From contig CALUSL010000013.1 of assembly GCA_944323425.1 (NCBI GenBank), positions 1 to 53,481 on the forward strand: a stretch of DNA of 53,481 nucleotides, read 5' to 3'. Below, piece by piece: positions 36,143 to 45,800 of this stretch. The stretch's first letter is position 1. Each line of letters opens with the position of its first letter. The position numbers were made by a program, and so were the translations under genes. Origin of the DNA: Candidatus Gastranaerophilales bacterium (GTDB taxonomy: Bacteria; Cyanobacteriota; Vampirovibrionia; Gastranaerophilales; Gastranaerophilaceae). The notes beneath the pieces were generated by a model. It was not told the origin of the DNA. It ran no database searches and was given only the letters and a program-made list of their open reading frames with translations.

Positions 36143-36778
36143 TTATATTTGAGCCGATTTTCTTTTTTTATCCGGTACCGGTTCTGGTTCTGTTTTAGCT
36201 GTAAACCACTCAATTAGCGGCTTTTTTTCACCGAACTGAAAACCGAAAGCTTTCTCAAATTCTTCATCAGTCAAATATTTGTAACTTATATTAAATCCGA
36301 GCGGCTCCTCTTTTACATTTAACTTTTTATATTTTCTTGGAGATATTGTTCGTTTTTTCAGGTTTAAAACATTTGCGTAATTCAATCCCTGAAACGTACA
36401 AAAAGGTGCTCTCAGTTTATCATTTTCATATCGGGTCATTAGTCCAAAGGTCCTGCATACAACCCCTCTGTAATCATATACGCTGCAACTGTCATTAATA
36501 AGGAAAGGGCAATCATAGCGAAATTTCTTGCCGCTAAATTGTTGTTTTTGCGCAAGAATATTTTTTAAATTTTTTTCGATTTGCATCTGAATTTCTTTGT
36601 CAAGTGACAATAAACCGTTCAGTAAGTATTTCATCTCAATAACTGAATATGGAAACTGGGCATTTCTGCAGCATTTTGAACAACCCTTTTTACAAAAAAT
36701 AAAAGGCTTTTGGCTTTCAAAGAATCTGTCAAGTTTTTCGTTCAAAAAATTCAGGTATGCAATATATCCGTTTAGCAT
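36143..36778 (-). CDS. YkgJ-type CxxxCxxCC cysteine-cluster protein
   Basis: The 211 residues have a metal-binding cluster C29, C33, C36, C37 (FCKKGCSKCC) and a second cysteine set in the region from YDCPFLINDSC to GVVCRTFG. This matches the YkgJ family annotated as Fe-S or zinc/iron-chelating proteins of unknown role. Other parts are charged with no signal peptide, so it is cytosolic. The stop codon lies inside a 7-bp inverted repeat (36129-36157). It is upstream of the UbiA gene on the same strand, with about 150 bases between them. Confidence 0.8.
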   Translation of the reverse strand: MLNGYIAYLNFLNEKLDRFFESQKPFIFCKKGCSKCCRNAQFPYSVIEMKYLLNGLLSLDKEIQMQIEKNLKNILAQKQQFSGKKFRYDCPFLINDSCSVYDYRGVVCRTFGLMTRYENDKLRAPFCTFQGLNYANVLNLKKRTISPRKYKKLNVKEEPLGFNISYKYLTDEEFEKAFGFQFGEKKPLIEWFTAKTEPEPVPDKKRKSAQI

Positions 36779-36813
36779 TTCTCTCTCCAGCTACAGTATA
36801 GCAGAAGAACGAA

Positions 36814-37074
36814 TTAATTGCCGTTGTTGTTGAAAAACTTATTTAACCAGTCCATAGGAGATTGCATCGAAGCCTCCTGAATTCCCGCCATAACATCCGT
36901 TTCGGGATCATAGTTTTCACTGAAAATACTGGTTGATTTTTCATTTACATCCTGCATTTTTATCAGCGGCTCCGTGTCTCTGGGGATATAAACACCACGG
37001 CTGGTTTTGTTTAAAGTGTTGTATTTAGCAAACGGATTAAAGTAGTTTGCCGGATTTATCATGTTGCTGTTCAT
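36814..37074 (-). CDS. Small protein of unknown function
   Basis: About 86 residues from ATG 37074 (MNSNMINPANYFNPFAKYN); another ATG four codons on is also possible, and the longer frame starts from an unlikely TTG at 37116. The protein is Asn-rich with SRGVYIPRDTEPLIKMQD in the middle and an amphipathic end PMDWLNKFFNNNGN. It has no signal, membrane helix or recognised domain. The style resembles the 85-residue protein at 40531, which also ends in a short Trp-containing amphipathic helix. It is 35 bases upstream of the CxxxCxxCC gene. Confidence 0.55.
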   Translation of the reverse strand: MNSNMINPANYFNPFAKYNTLNKTSRGVYIPRDTEPLIKMQDVNEKSTSIFSENYDPETDVMAGIQEASMQSPMDWLNKFFNNNGN

Positions 37075-37135
37075 ATCTTCTTTTATAAGAAGATTTTTAA
37101 TGAAGTCAAAAATCAAAATATATTTTTAACAAAAC

Positions 37136-37990
37136 TTAACCAAGCAAAGGGTTTTTTAAAATTTCCGATATATAATGTTGCACAACATTCTGCGGCATAT
37201 ACATGTAAAGCCCGCATAAATCTCTTGTATTAACTCTTTGTCCTTTTGGTGTATTTTTAATACGTTCTTCAACAATTTTATTTGGATCAAGTGTTCCATA
37301 TGTTTTTTGGAATTCATATGCGTCAATATCCGGATCATTTTTGGATACTTCAAAAAATCTTCTTCCTCGCATATAGTGCGCCGCATGAGAATTATAGTCA
37401 GCAACGGATGTGATATTAGGTTTTATCCCATTTTTCAAACAGTATTCAACTGCAAGCTTGTCTCCCAGCTTGCCTATACCGGAAAAAGTATCCTCAAAAT
37501 TGTTTTGTAAAAAGTCTATGGAAATTCTGTCTCCGGTAATACCCTGCTCCGGAAAATCGTCTAAAAGTCTTGAAATTCCAAAGTTATACTGTTGAATTAT
37601 CGGCGGAGCCTTTCTCCAATCTATTATTTTTACATAGCCAATTTCGTGATTTGTATTTTTATCAAGAAAATGAAAAGTAGTCATATAGGAGTCTTCATGT
37701 TTGGCAATATTAATCTCATACGGAACTTTTACCACATTTCCCGTTTTATTAATTTTAATTTTTCTTTCTATAAAAGCTGTTTTTGGAAGTAATATTGCAC
37801 TGACCTGTTCTGTTTTTCCCCTGGTGCTTTCAATCTCTTTTGGCAGAATATGGTTTATTTTAACCTTATTCGATAATATAACTATGTCTCTGTCGAGTTT
37901 GAACACCGGAGCATTCAATTTCAAATGAAAATCATTTCTCACAACAGGATTTTTGCAAATAAAAGATGTTAATTTATGTACTATTGCCAT
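37136..37990 (-). CDS. Unknown protein with a possible acetyltransferase-like core
   Basis: No family was firmly recognised in the 284 residues. The stretch from YMTTFHFLDKNTNHEIGYVKI to AAHYMRGRRFFEV (about 108-220) runs strand, loop, SGIGKLGDKLAVEYCLKNGI, then HYMRGRRFF. This is reminiscent of the GNAT order (acetyl-CoA loop GIG..L, helix, and the RxxxF near the end), but the classical Q/RxxGxG/A is not exact. N- and C-terminal regions are lineage-specific in appearance. No signal peptide. It is transcribed alone, downstream of the terminator of the acetyl-CoA synthetase gene. Confidence 0.6.
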   Translation of the reverse strand: MAIVHKLTSFICKNPVVRNDFHLKLNAPVFKLDRDIVILSNKVKINHILPKEIESTRGKTEQVSAILLPKTAFIERKIKINKTGNVVKVPYEINIAKHEDSYMTTFHFLDKNTNHEIGYVKIIDWRKAPPIIQQYNFGISRLLDDFPEQGITGDRISIDFLQNNFEDTFSGIGKLGDKLAVEYCLKNGIKPNITSVADYNSHAAHYMRGRRFFEVSKNDPDIDAYEFQKTYGTLDPNKIVEERIKNTPKGQRVNTRDLCGLYMYMPQNVVQHYISEILKNPLLG

Positions 37991-38066
37991 GATATTTATA
38001 TTAACGAATTCTGTAATAAAAAATTGCCCCCGAAAAATAATTAATGCATTAATTAATAAAAAGACT

Positions 38067-38098
38067 AAAAAGACCCGAATTAAAATTCGGGTCTTTTT
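38067..38098. terminator. Strong rho-independent terminator
   Basis: Arms aaaaagacccgaat and attcgggtcttttt pair perfectly over 14 bases with loop taaa. It ends the minus-strand acetyl-CoA synthetase transcript 16 bases after its stop codon and could also work in the plus direction. Confidence 0.93.
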
Positions 38099-38113
38099 AT
38101 TATGTTAAATGGA

Positions 38114-40279
38114 CTACTTACCACAGCAAGTGCATTCAGCGCCGCATCCGAAGTATTCTTTAACTTCTTCAACACGAACTTTGATACGTCCGTCTACAGC
38201 AATGCCTTCACCTGATTTTTCAGAGATAAGCAACGGGTTGATGTCGAGTTCATCAATAAATTTGAAGTCATTAACCAGCTGAGAAAGTCTAAGGAGAGTT
38301 TCCTGTATCTGTTCCATATTAGCCGGCTTTGTTCCTCTTGCACCCTTCAACAGTTCGTATGCCTTAACTGATTTAATCATTTCATCAGCATCAACATCTG
38401 TCAAAGGTGCAATTCTGAATGTAACGTCTTTCATTGTTTCAATGAATACACCGCCCAAACCGAACATCATCATAGGACCATACTGAGGATCTGTTGCAAT
38501 ACCGCAAACCATTTCACGGTTGCCTTTAACCATTTCCTGAATAATCACACCTTCAAGACCGTCAATCAGTCCTTTTTCTGTGAGTTTTTCAATAAGGTCT
38601 TTATATTCAGCTCTCAATTGTTCTTCTGACTGGATGTTTACTCTAACACCACCGACATCTGTTTTGTGAGATGTTGTTTTTGATGTCATTTTCATAACAA
38701 CCGGATATCCGATAGAATTTCCGAGTTCAACAACTTCCTGTTCGTTAGTTGCAAGACCGTATTTACAAGCTCTGATACCGTATGCATCGAGCACATCAAT
38801 AGACTCTAATGTAGTCAACTGTGCACGTCCGTCAGCTACAGCAGCTTTGATAATCTTTTCAGCTTTAGCTTTGTCTACATCATAGACAGGAATCTTACCC
38901 TCAGGTCTTTCCATCCATTTTCTCTGCTGATTAAGTCTGTTAAAGCCGTCAGCAGCCTCTTCAGCATACATAAAGAACGGCATATTAACATCCATATTAG
39001 AAAGTTGAGTAAAGAATTCATTTTTCGTCATGAAAATACCGATAATCGGTTTTTCAGGATTTTTAGCTTTAATTTCCATCAAAGCTTTAGCTACATCAAT
39101 ATCTTTCAAACCGAGGAACGGCAGATATATAACAGCAATCATATCTACATTTTCATCAGCAATAACTGTTTCGAGTGTTTGTTTGTAGTGTTCGATAGGT
39201 GCTGATGCAATCATATCTATCGGGTTTTTAACACTTGCAGCAGCCGGTAAGAAGCTTCTTAGTTTTTCTTTTGTAGCGTCAGAAATTTTTGCCATCTGCA
39301 TACCGTATTCACATACAGCGTCTGTAGCCATAATTCCGGGACCGCCTGAGTTAGTAATAATAGCAACTCTGTCGCCTTTCGGAATAGGAGAAGTTGCAAA
39401 AACTTTAGCAGTAGCAAAGAGATTTTTCAGTGAGTATTCTCTAATTACACCTGACTGCATAAGAAGTGCATTTGCAGCTTTATCCGCACCGGCAAGTGAA
39501 CCTGTATGGGATGATGCAGCAGAAGCACCTGCAGCAGAACGACCTGCTTTCAGAGCAAGAATCGGTTTTTTCTTAGTAATTCTTGAAGCTAATTTTCTGA
39601 AATTAGCAGGATTTTGAATTGATTCCATGTACAAAAGAATTTGTTCAACATCATCTTCGTTTTCCCAGTATTCCATAGCAGTTTCTGCATTTATGTCAGC
39701 CTGGTTACCAATAGAGATGAACTGTGCAAAACCGAGGTTCAGGTCTTTTAATATATTCAAAATACCGCCGCCTAAAGCACCTGACTGAGAAACAAAACCA
39801 ATATTTCCTCTTTCAGGAAGAGATTCAGCAAAGCATCCGTCCATTCTGATGTCCGGAGCTGTATTTACAACACCAAGACAGTTAGGACCAACGCATCTCA
39901 TGCCGTATTCTTTTAATTTTGCAACAAGCTGTTTTTCAGCCTCAGCACCTTCTGCGCCTGCTTCTTTAAATCCGGCAGAGATAATGCAGATACCTTTGAT
40001 ACCTTTTTCGTGGCATTCATCAATTGCGTTCAAAACAAATTTTTGCGCAATAACGATAATAGCCAGATCAACATCACCCGGGATTTCTTTAACATTTGTA
40101 TAAGCTTTGAAACCTTGGATTTCACCGCCTTTAGGGTTTACAGGATATATTTTACCGGTAAACTCATATTCTTTAAGTCTTTTCATAATGTCGGAACCGA
40201 TAGTATGTTCCTTAGTAGATGCACCGATTACAGCAATAGCTTTCGGGCGCATAATTTTGTCCAGTTGTTCTTTTAGCAT
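38114..40279 (-). CDS. Acetyl-CoA synthetase (ADP-forming), alpha-beta fusion
   Basis: This enzyme converts acetyl-CoA, ADP and Pi to acetate, CoA and ATP, a one-step substrate-level phosphorylation used by fermenters. The 721 residues carry a CoA-binding Rossmann domain (AIAVIGASTKEHTIG, 15-29), two succinyl-CoA-ligase-like domains with phospho-His258 in SSHTGSLAG, and a C-terminal ATP-grasp domain (about 490-705) with VVMKMTSKTTSHKTDVGGV. The tail FGCGAECTCCGK has four cysteines in nine residues, which is not needed for the known chemistry. AAAGG precedes the ATG, and a promoter and terminator flank it as a single-gene unit. Other acyl-CoA substrates are possible. Confidence 0.92.
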   Translation of the reverse strand: MLKEQLDKIMRPKAIAVIGASTKEHTIGSDIMKRLKEYEFTGKIYPVNPKGGEIQGFKAYTNVKEIPGDVDLAIIVIAQKFVLNAIDECHEKGIKGICIISAGFKEAGAEGAEAEKQLVAKLKEYGMRCVGPNCLGVVNTAPDIRMDGCFAESLPERGNIGFVSQSGALGGGILNILKDLNLGFAQFISIGNQADINAETAMEYWENEDDVEQILLYMESIQNPANFRKLASRITKKKPILALKAGRSAAGASAASSHTGSLAGADKAANALLMQSGVIREYSLKNLFATAKVFATSPIPKGDRVAIITNSGGPGIMATDAVCEYGMQMAKISDATKEKLRSFLPAAASVKNPIDMIASAPIEHYKQTLETVIADENVDMIAVIYLPFLGLKDIDVAKALMEIKAKNPEKPIIGIFMTKNEFFTQLSNMDVNMPFFMYAEEAADGFNRLNQQRKWMERPEGKIPVYDVDKAKAEKIIKAAVADGRAQLTTLESIDVLDAYGIRACKYGLATNEQEVVELGNSIGYPVVMKMTSKTTSHKTDVGGVRVNIQSEEQLRAEYKDLIEKLTEKGLIDGLEGVIIQEMVKGNREMVCGIATDPQYGPMMMFGLGGVFIETMKDVTFRIAPLTDVDADEMIKSVKAYELLKGARGTKPANMEQIQETLLRLSQLVNDFKFIDELDINPLLISEKSGEGIAVDGRIKVRVEEVKEYFGCGAECTCCGK

Positions 40280-40359
40280 TTTTTCACCTTTCTAAGTTTA
40301 TAAATACTTTGCACGATTGTGTTTAACAATTGGGATTTTGCTCCTCTTACGTTATTTTT

Positions 40360-40388
40360 ATTATCACGCAAAAAAAAATTTTTGTAAA
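40360..40388 (-). promoter_or_regulatory. Sigma-70-type promoter of the acetyl-CoA synthetase gene
   Basis: On the minus strand TTTACA (40383-40388) and GATAAT (40360-40365) are 17 bases apart. Transcription would start near 40353, giving a leader of about 75 bases. Both boxes differ from consensus at one position. Confidence 0.62.
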
Positions 40389-40452
40389 AAACAAAAGTTC
40401 TCCAATAATTTCTGTTTGCAAGAAAAGAGAAAGTAAAATTAATATACAGGGG

Positions 40453-40481
40453 TTTTATTTTCTACAAAAGTAGTATATAAT
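40453..40481 (+). promoter_or_regulatory. Candidate promoter of the 85-residue protein gene
   Basis: A perfect TATAAT (40476-40481) lies in a TA-rich run, with a weak TTTTAT (40453-40458) 17 bases upstream. The expected start near 40488 leaves about 43 bases before the ATG at 40531. The -35 match is poor, so confidence is limited. Confidence 0.4.
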
Positions 40482-40530
40482 ATATATAGTGTCACAATGC
40501 AATTTTATAAATAAATTGCCCAGGGTTTAT

Positions 40531-40788
40531 ATGTCTTTTGAAATAAATGGTCCCACACCAATAAAACGTCCTTCAATCCTTGAAGCCCAGAATATGAAAA
40601 ACAACGGCGGCGGGGGAAATTTAGGCTACATGAAACGCCGTAAAGATGATAAAAAGAAAAAAGATGAAGTTGATGTTTTTCACTCATCACAGGACGAGGA
40701 AGATGAATTTATTAATTCAAATGAAGACATTCCAAAGAACAGTCTCTGGGAACAAGTCTCAAATTATGCAAAAAAATGGTTTAAATAA
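40531..40788 (+). CDS. Small highly charged protein of unknown function
   Basis: The 85 residues start at ATG 40531, with AGGG 5 bases upstream; the longer frame uses an unlikely GTG at 40489. The order is a neutral start (MSFEINGPTPIKRPS), a glycine patch NNGGGG, a basic cluster KRRKDDKKKKDE, an acidic stretch SSQDEEDEFINSNED, and a terminal amphipathic helix SLWEQVSNYAKKWFK. No known domain. The opposed charge blocks and terminal helix suggest a disordered adaptor or membrane-surface binder. It has its own promoter-like site and a terminator overlapping the stop codon, so it is a monocistronic gene. Confidence 0.65.
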   Translation: MSFEINGPTPIKRPSILEAQNMKNNGGGGNLGYMKRRKDDKKKKDEVDVFHSSQDEEDEFINSNEDIPKNSLWEQVSNYAKKWFK

Positions 40789-40805
40789 TAATTTAAACCA
40801 TTTTT
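40772..40805 (+). terminator. Terminator overlapping the stop codon of the 85-residue gene
   Basis: Arms aaaaatggtttaaat (40772-40786) and atttaaaccattttt (40791-40805) pair over 15 bases around aata. The TAA at 40786-40788 lies at the top of the hairpin, so the last codons form part of the stem. Confidence 0.75.
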
Positions 40806-40849
40806 AATAATTAGTATAATCCATCATTAATGCAATAACAAAGAATATG

Positions 40850-41065
40850 TTATGCGGTCATATCCAGTCTGTTGCCGAGGTGGCTTCCTGTTACTGCGGG
40901 TTTCAATTCACCGTTGCCCATCTGGTTGAGTCTGTCAACAAGCCCTGTTTGTTCCGGCGGTTGTCCACCGCCTACGCCACCAGCTGCACCCGCGTTGCGT
41001 CTACTTACCGCACCGGCTGATTGAATAAATGGATTTAGTGCTTGAATTTGTCCAATCGCGTTCAT
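40850..41065 (-). CDS. Small Gly/Ala-rich protein of unknown function
   Basis: A 71-residue product from ATG 41065, with AGGA 6 bases upstream; the longer frame to 41221 has no support. It reads MNAIGQIQALNPFIQSAGAV, then a Gly/Ala stretch (NAGAAGGVGGG), then GLVDRLNQMGNGELKPAVTG and ends RLDMTA. No domain, signal or membrane helix. Base composition is noticeably richer in G+C than neighbouring genes. It is divergent from the SDR gene. Confidence 0.55.
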   Translation of the reverse strand: MNAIGQIQALNPFIQSAGAVSRRNAGAAGGVGGGQPPEQTGLVDRLNQMGNGELKPAVTGSHLGNRLDMTA

Positions 41066-41180
41066 GATACATCCTGTAATTACTATAACTCTATACATTA
41101 ATAAAAACCCGTAGAATAAAAAAATTGCATATTTGTAAATTAAATTTACATTCTGTAACAAGTTGTGTAATATAAAAGTT

Positions 41181-42017
41181 ATGGAAAAATATGTATTAAT
41201 AACGGGAGCATCATCCGGCATAGGAAAAACTACTGCAATAAAACTTGCACAGAACGGTTACAAAGTTTTTGCAGGGATAAGAAAACAAGAAGATAAAATT
41301 TCCGTGGAATCGGAAAATTCTAATATTCAAGGAATATTTCTGGATGTAACAGACATAGAAAGTATAAAATCAGCTTTCAATGAAATTTCGAAGTTTACAG
41401 ATGTGTTGTACGCATTGATTAACAATGCGGGGATTGCATATGCCGGAGCTGTAGAATGTTTGCCAGTAGAAACAATTCAAAAACAATTCGATATAAATGT
41501 ATTTGGTGCAATACGGGTTGCCCAGCAATTTATGCCCATGTTATGCAATTCTAAAATAGTAAACATCAGCTCAATGGCAAGCTTCGGCCTCTTTCCATTT
41601 ATATCCCCATACTGTGCGTCTAAAAGGTCGCTCGATATATTTTTCAATGCACTTATGCTTGAATGCAAATCACCAGAGTTAAAAGTCATATCGATAAAAC
41701 CCGGCGTAATAAAAACAAAAATTTGGGAAAAATCTATTGAAGCCAATAAAAAAGTTATGGAATCTCTCCCTGAAAGCTCAATAGAAAAATACAGGTGTGA
41801 ATTTGAATATCTTGTAAAAAATGCAGAAAAAAATAAAGATAAAGGTCTGGACCCTGAAAGGGTTGCCGGGCTAATTTTAAAAGTGTTGAATAGCAAAAAT
41901 CCAAGACCGTCTTATACAATAGGTGCTGATGCAAAAATGGCAGAGCTGTTCTCAAGACTGCCATTATGCATAACTAACTTTTTTACAAAATTTATTATGA
42001 AAAAACGTATGAATTAA
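41181..42017 (+). CDS. Short-chain dehydrogenase/reductase
   Basis: The 278 residues begin at ATG 41181. The classical SDR pattern is complete: TGASSGIGKT (nucleotide-binding GxxxGxG, about residues 8-17), NNAGIAYAG, catalytic Ser in ISSMASFG, and YCASK as YxxxK. The region after it shows the PGVIKTKIWEK segment typical of classical SDRs related to retinol/17-beta-hydroxysteroid dehydrogenases. An NAD(P)-dependent oxidoreductase of unknown substrate. It converges with the HExxH gene, overlapping 4 bases. Confidence 0.88.
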   Translation: MEKYVLITGASSGIGKTTAIKLAQNGYKVFAGIRKQEDKISVESENSNIQGIFLDVTDIESIKSAFNEISKFTDVLYALINNAGIAYAGAVECLPVETIQKQFDINVFGAIRVAQQFMPMLCNSKIVNISSMASFGLFPFISPYCASKRSLDIFFNALMLECKSPELKVISIKPGVIKTKIWEKSIEANKKVMESLPESSIEKYRCEFEYLVKNAEKNKDKGLDPERVAGLILKVLNSKNPRPSYTIGADAKMAELFSRLPLCITNFFTKFIMKKRMN

Positions 42018-42736
42018 AGATCATCATTTTCAAAACCGGGAGAACGGGACGGAAGCCCTGCATAGCCCGGATTAGAATGAACTGTTTTTTTGATATATCT
42101 GTTTGTGTAGTTACCTTTAATAAACAATTTTTTAAGAGTATTTTCACGTACACATAACGGATGCATATTGTTATTATATTCTGGCATTTTTTCAGTAAGC
42201 TGGGTCCAAACAGCAGCTTCCAGTGTCCACGCATAAGTTTCTTCATTCAGTGAATTAAACTCATCCTGATGCAATGCTTCATGAGATAGCAGCGCAGCCA
42301 GGGCCGGTGCAGGTGCATCCTTATGTTTTTGATTCAAATATATATATAATCGTTTATTTTTTTTCCAGCCAAGAGCGTCAAAAGACCTGTATGCCGGTCC
42401 AAAATTGCTCAAATCAGTAAACTCTATACCTATCGGCTTTTCTGTCAAATTTTTGCCAATAATTGCATTACGAGAAAATTCGCCTAATGTACCCTTCATT
42501 AGCTCAAGCGCATTAATTACCCTGACATCTTTAGTGACACCTTTGTATTCTTTGCGAAGCTCTTTCATCCGTTCTTCATATTCAGGACTGTCCTGCGTCT
42601 GTTCATATTTGGTAAGTCCTTCATATTTTACCGGAGGAAGTTGTTTTTTTTGTTCTTCCGCTGCCAGTACACACGTTTGCATAGCAAGTGCAATAACCAA
42701 TGTAAAAAATAAGCTCTTTTTCAATATCCTATCCAC
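42014..42736 (-). CDS. Exported protein with an HExxH zinc-protease-like motif
   Basis: The 240 residues begin at a GTG (42736), or at a TTG four codons later. A signal peptide precedes about residue 25 (KKSLFFTLVIALAMQTCVLA). Around residues 150-170, LLSHEALHQDEFNSLNEETY provides H152-E153-x-x-H156 with a downstream glutamate (E165 or E166), the arrangement of a gluzincin-like zinc site. The rest matches no family I recognise. A periplasmic or surface metallopeptidase is plausible; an inactive relative cannot be excluded. Confidence 0.65.
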   Translation of the reverse strand: MDRILKKSLFFTLVIALAMQTCVLAAEEQKKQLPPVKYEGLTKYEQTQDSPEYEERMKELRKEYKGVTKDVRVINALELMKGTLGEFSRNAIIGKNLTEKPIGIEFTDLSNFGPAYRSFDALGWKKNKRLYIYLNQKHKDAPAPALAALLSHEALHQDEFNSLNEETYAWTLEAAVWTQLTEKMPEYNNNMHPLCVRENTLKKLFIKGNYTNRYIKKTVHSNPGYAGLPSRSPGFENDDL

Positions 42737-42869
42737 ACCTCAACTACTTCATAAACATATTATTACCTACTTTGTAATTAATGACAAATATTTTCTTGTA
42801 AAGTTTCATCAAAACTATATGAAAAAGAAATTTGTCTATGATTTAATATTTATATTGGGAGTAGTAATA

Positions 42870-45800
42870 ATGCAATACGTACCGTTACATTTACACACCG
42901 AAAACAGTCTGCTGGATGGAGCAATCCGAATAAAAGATTTGTGTAGATTTGCAAAAGAAAATGATATGCCTGCTGTAGCAATCACTGACCACGGTAATAT
43001 GTACGGTGCAATTCAAATGTATGAAACAGCTAAAGAAAACGGATTAAAGCCGCTTATTGGATGTGAATTTTATGTGTATGACGGAGATATCACAGAAAAA
43101 AATCCTGCCAAAACCCATCCTTATCACCTTGTTCTTATTGCAAAAGACCAGACAGGATATAAAAACCTTGTAAAACTGGTTTCAATTGCAAAATGCAAGG
43201 GAATGTATTACAAACCAAGAATAAATCATGAACTGATTGAACAATATCACGAAGGTCTTATTTGCCTTTCCGCCTGTGTACAGGGAGAAGTAGCACAGGG
43301 ATTTATCAGGGAAGAAAAAGAAAAGGCGTATGAAGCTGCAAAATTCTATAAAGGTCTGTTTGGTGATGATTATTACATAGAGCTACAGGACCACGGACTC
43401 GAAAAACAGAAGATGTCTAATCCCGGATTAATAGAACTGGCTAAAGAATTAGACATAAAAATGGTTATTACTAATGACAGCCATTATCTGCACAAAGAAG
43501 ATGCGGATTGGCATGATACATTGCTTTGTATTCAAACAAACGCGCTTAAAGAAAGCAATGACAGATTTCGTTTTCCAAATAATGAATTTTATGTAAAAAC
43601 ACCGGAACAACTTAGAGATTCTTTCCGCTGGATGGATGCGGAAATGTTTGAAGAATGTATAAAAAATACAGTAGAAGTTGCAGATAAATGCCACTTAATA
43701 ATTGAAATGGGTAAGTACCACATTCCGTATTTTGAAATACCTCCGAATTACACATCTGAAACATATCTTGATTATATGTGTATGAAAGGAATTAAGAAAA
43801 GGTATGGTTCGCTTACTCCCGAATTAAAAGAGCGTCTTGAATATGAGCTCGGAGTAATTAACAAGATGGGCTTTGCCGAATACTTTTTGATTGTATCGGA
43901 CTTTATTCAATACGCAAAAAGAAATGATATACCTGTTGGTCCCGGTCGTGGTTCTGCTGCCGGAAGTTTGGTCTCTTATGTTCTTGAGATTACGGACTTA
44001 GATCCTATTAAGCATAATCTCTTGTTTGAAAGATTTTTGAATCCTGAACGTGTCAGCATGCCTGATGTCGACGTAGATTTCTGTGTTGAACGTAGAGGCG
44101 AAGTCATAGACTACGTTACAAAAAAATATGGAGAAGATAAGGTCTGTCAGATTGTAACATTTGGTACCCTTGCTGCAAGAAACGCAATGAAAGCGGTTGC
44201 AAGGGTTTATGATATTCCTTTTGCGGACAGTAACAAGTGGGCACAACTAATACCTGCTGAACCTAAGATAAAAATAGATGATGCGCTGAAAGACGGTATG
44301 GAGCTGAAAAAGCTTTATGATGAAAATCCGACGGTTAAAAAACTTGTTGATATGGCAAAGGCCATAGAAGGATTAAAAAACAACACCGGCATGCACGCAG
44401 CAGGTGTAATCATTTCAAAAATGCCATTATCCGATGTTGTTCCTGTAGAACCCTCAAAAGAAGGTATTATTGTTACAGAATACACCATGATTGAAGACGA
44501 ACATATAGGTCTTCTGAAGATGGACTTTTTGGGATTAAGAAACCTTACTATCATCCATAATGCCTTGAAAATGATTCAAAAACGTACAGGTGAATGGCTA
44601 GAGATTAACAATATACCGCTTGATGACAAACTTACATTTGATCTTTTACAAAAAGGCGATACGGATGGTGTGTTCCAGCTTGAATCTTCTGGGATGAAAA
44701 AACTTGTAAAAGATTTAAAGCCATCTGTATTTGAAGATTTAGGCGCTTTAGTTGCATTGTTCAGACCTGGTCCGCTTGGTTCCGGAATGGTGCAAGACTT
44801 TGTTGAAAGAAAACATGGTCGTCAAAAAATAGAATACGCGCACCCTCTTCTTGAACCTATTTTGAAAGATACATACGGCACTATCGTATATCAGGAACAA
44901 ATTATGCAGATATTCCAGACTCTGGCTGATTATTCACTCGGTCAAGCTGACAATGTCCGCCGTATGATGGGTAAAAAACAAATAGAAAAAATGGCAGAGC
45001 AGAAAGGTTTATTTATTGAACGTTCAGCTGCTCACGGAATGACCGAAAAAGGTGCGACGGAATTATTTGAACAGATTGAAAAGTTTGCATCATATTGCTT
45101 TAACCGGAGTCATTCCGCTGCATATGCATTTGTTGCTTATCAGACAGCTTATTTAAAAGCTCATTATCCTGTTGAATATATGTCAGCTCTATTGTCCAGT
45201 GTTTCAAGCGATCAGGAAAAAACTCAGCTCTATATTGCTGAATGCCAGAAAATGGGGATAAAAGTTCTTGCACCTGATATTAACAAATCAAATGCAAGAT
45301 TTACACCGGACGGAGACAATATCCGTTTTGGACTTGCATCAATTAAGAATGTCGGAGAGGGCGTAATTGAACTTATCGAAAAAGAACGTGAAACAGAAAA
45401 TGGAGAGTTCAAATCCCTCTATGATTTCTGTACACGAATCGATGCAAAATCTTTGAACACAAGAACGCTTGAAAGTTTGATAAAATCCGGAGCCTTTTCT
45501 AATATAGAAAAAAGCAGAAAACAACTGATTGAAAATCTCGAATCCCTTATGTCTTCAGCCAAAAGGCAGAATGAAGCAAAAATGCTCGGTCAGGCGAGTT
45601 TATTCGCCGGTCTTACTACAAGCACAGGTGTTGAGCTTGATTCTTATACTTTGACGGGAAGCGATGAAGAATTTGATGATAGACAGATTCAGGCATTTGA
45701 AAAAGAATATCTCGGCTTTTACGTTACAAGCCATCCTCTCTCCAGTATTATTGATAAACTGCCGTTTTTAACAACGCATAATATTGCAGAACTTTCGGAA

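Noticed and set aside
36129-36157. 7-bp inverted repeat followed by T-run on the plus strand at the end of the YkgJ-type gene
   Set aside because: It is oriented for plus-strand termination but no plus-strand gene precedes it; the stem is short and may be chance.
42405-42869. N-terminal extension of dnaE
   Set aside because: It is antisense to the HExxH protein gene. The conserved PHP start and a GGGAG site place the real ATG at 42870.
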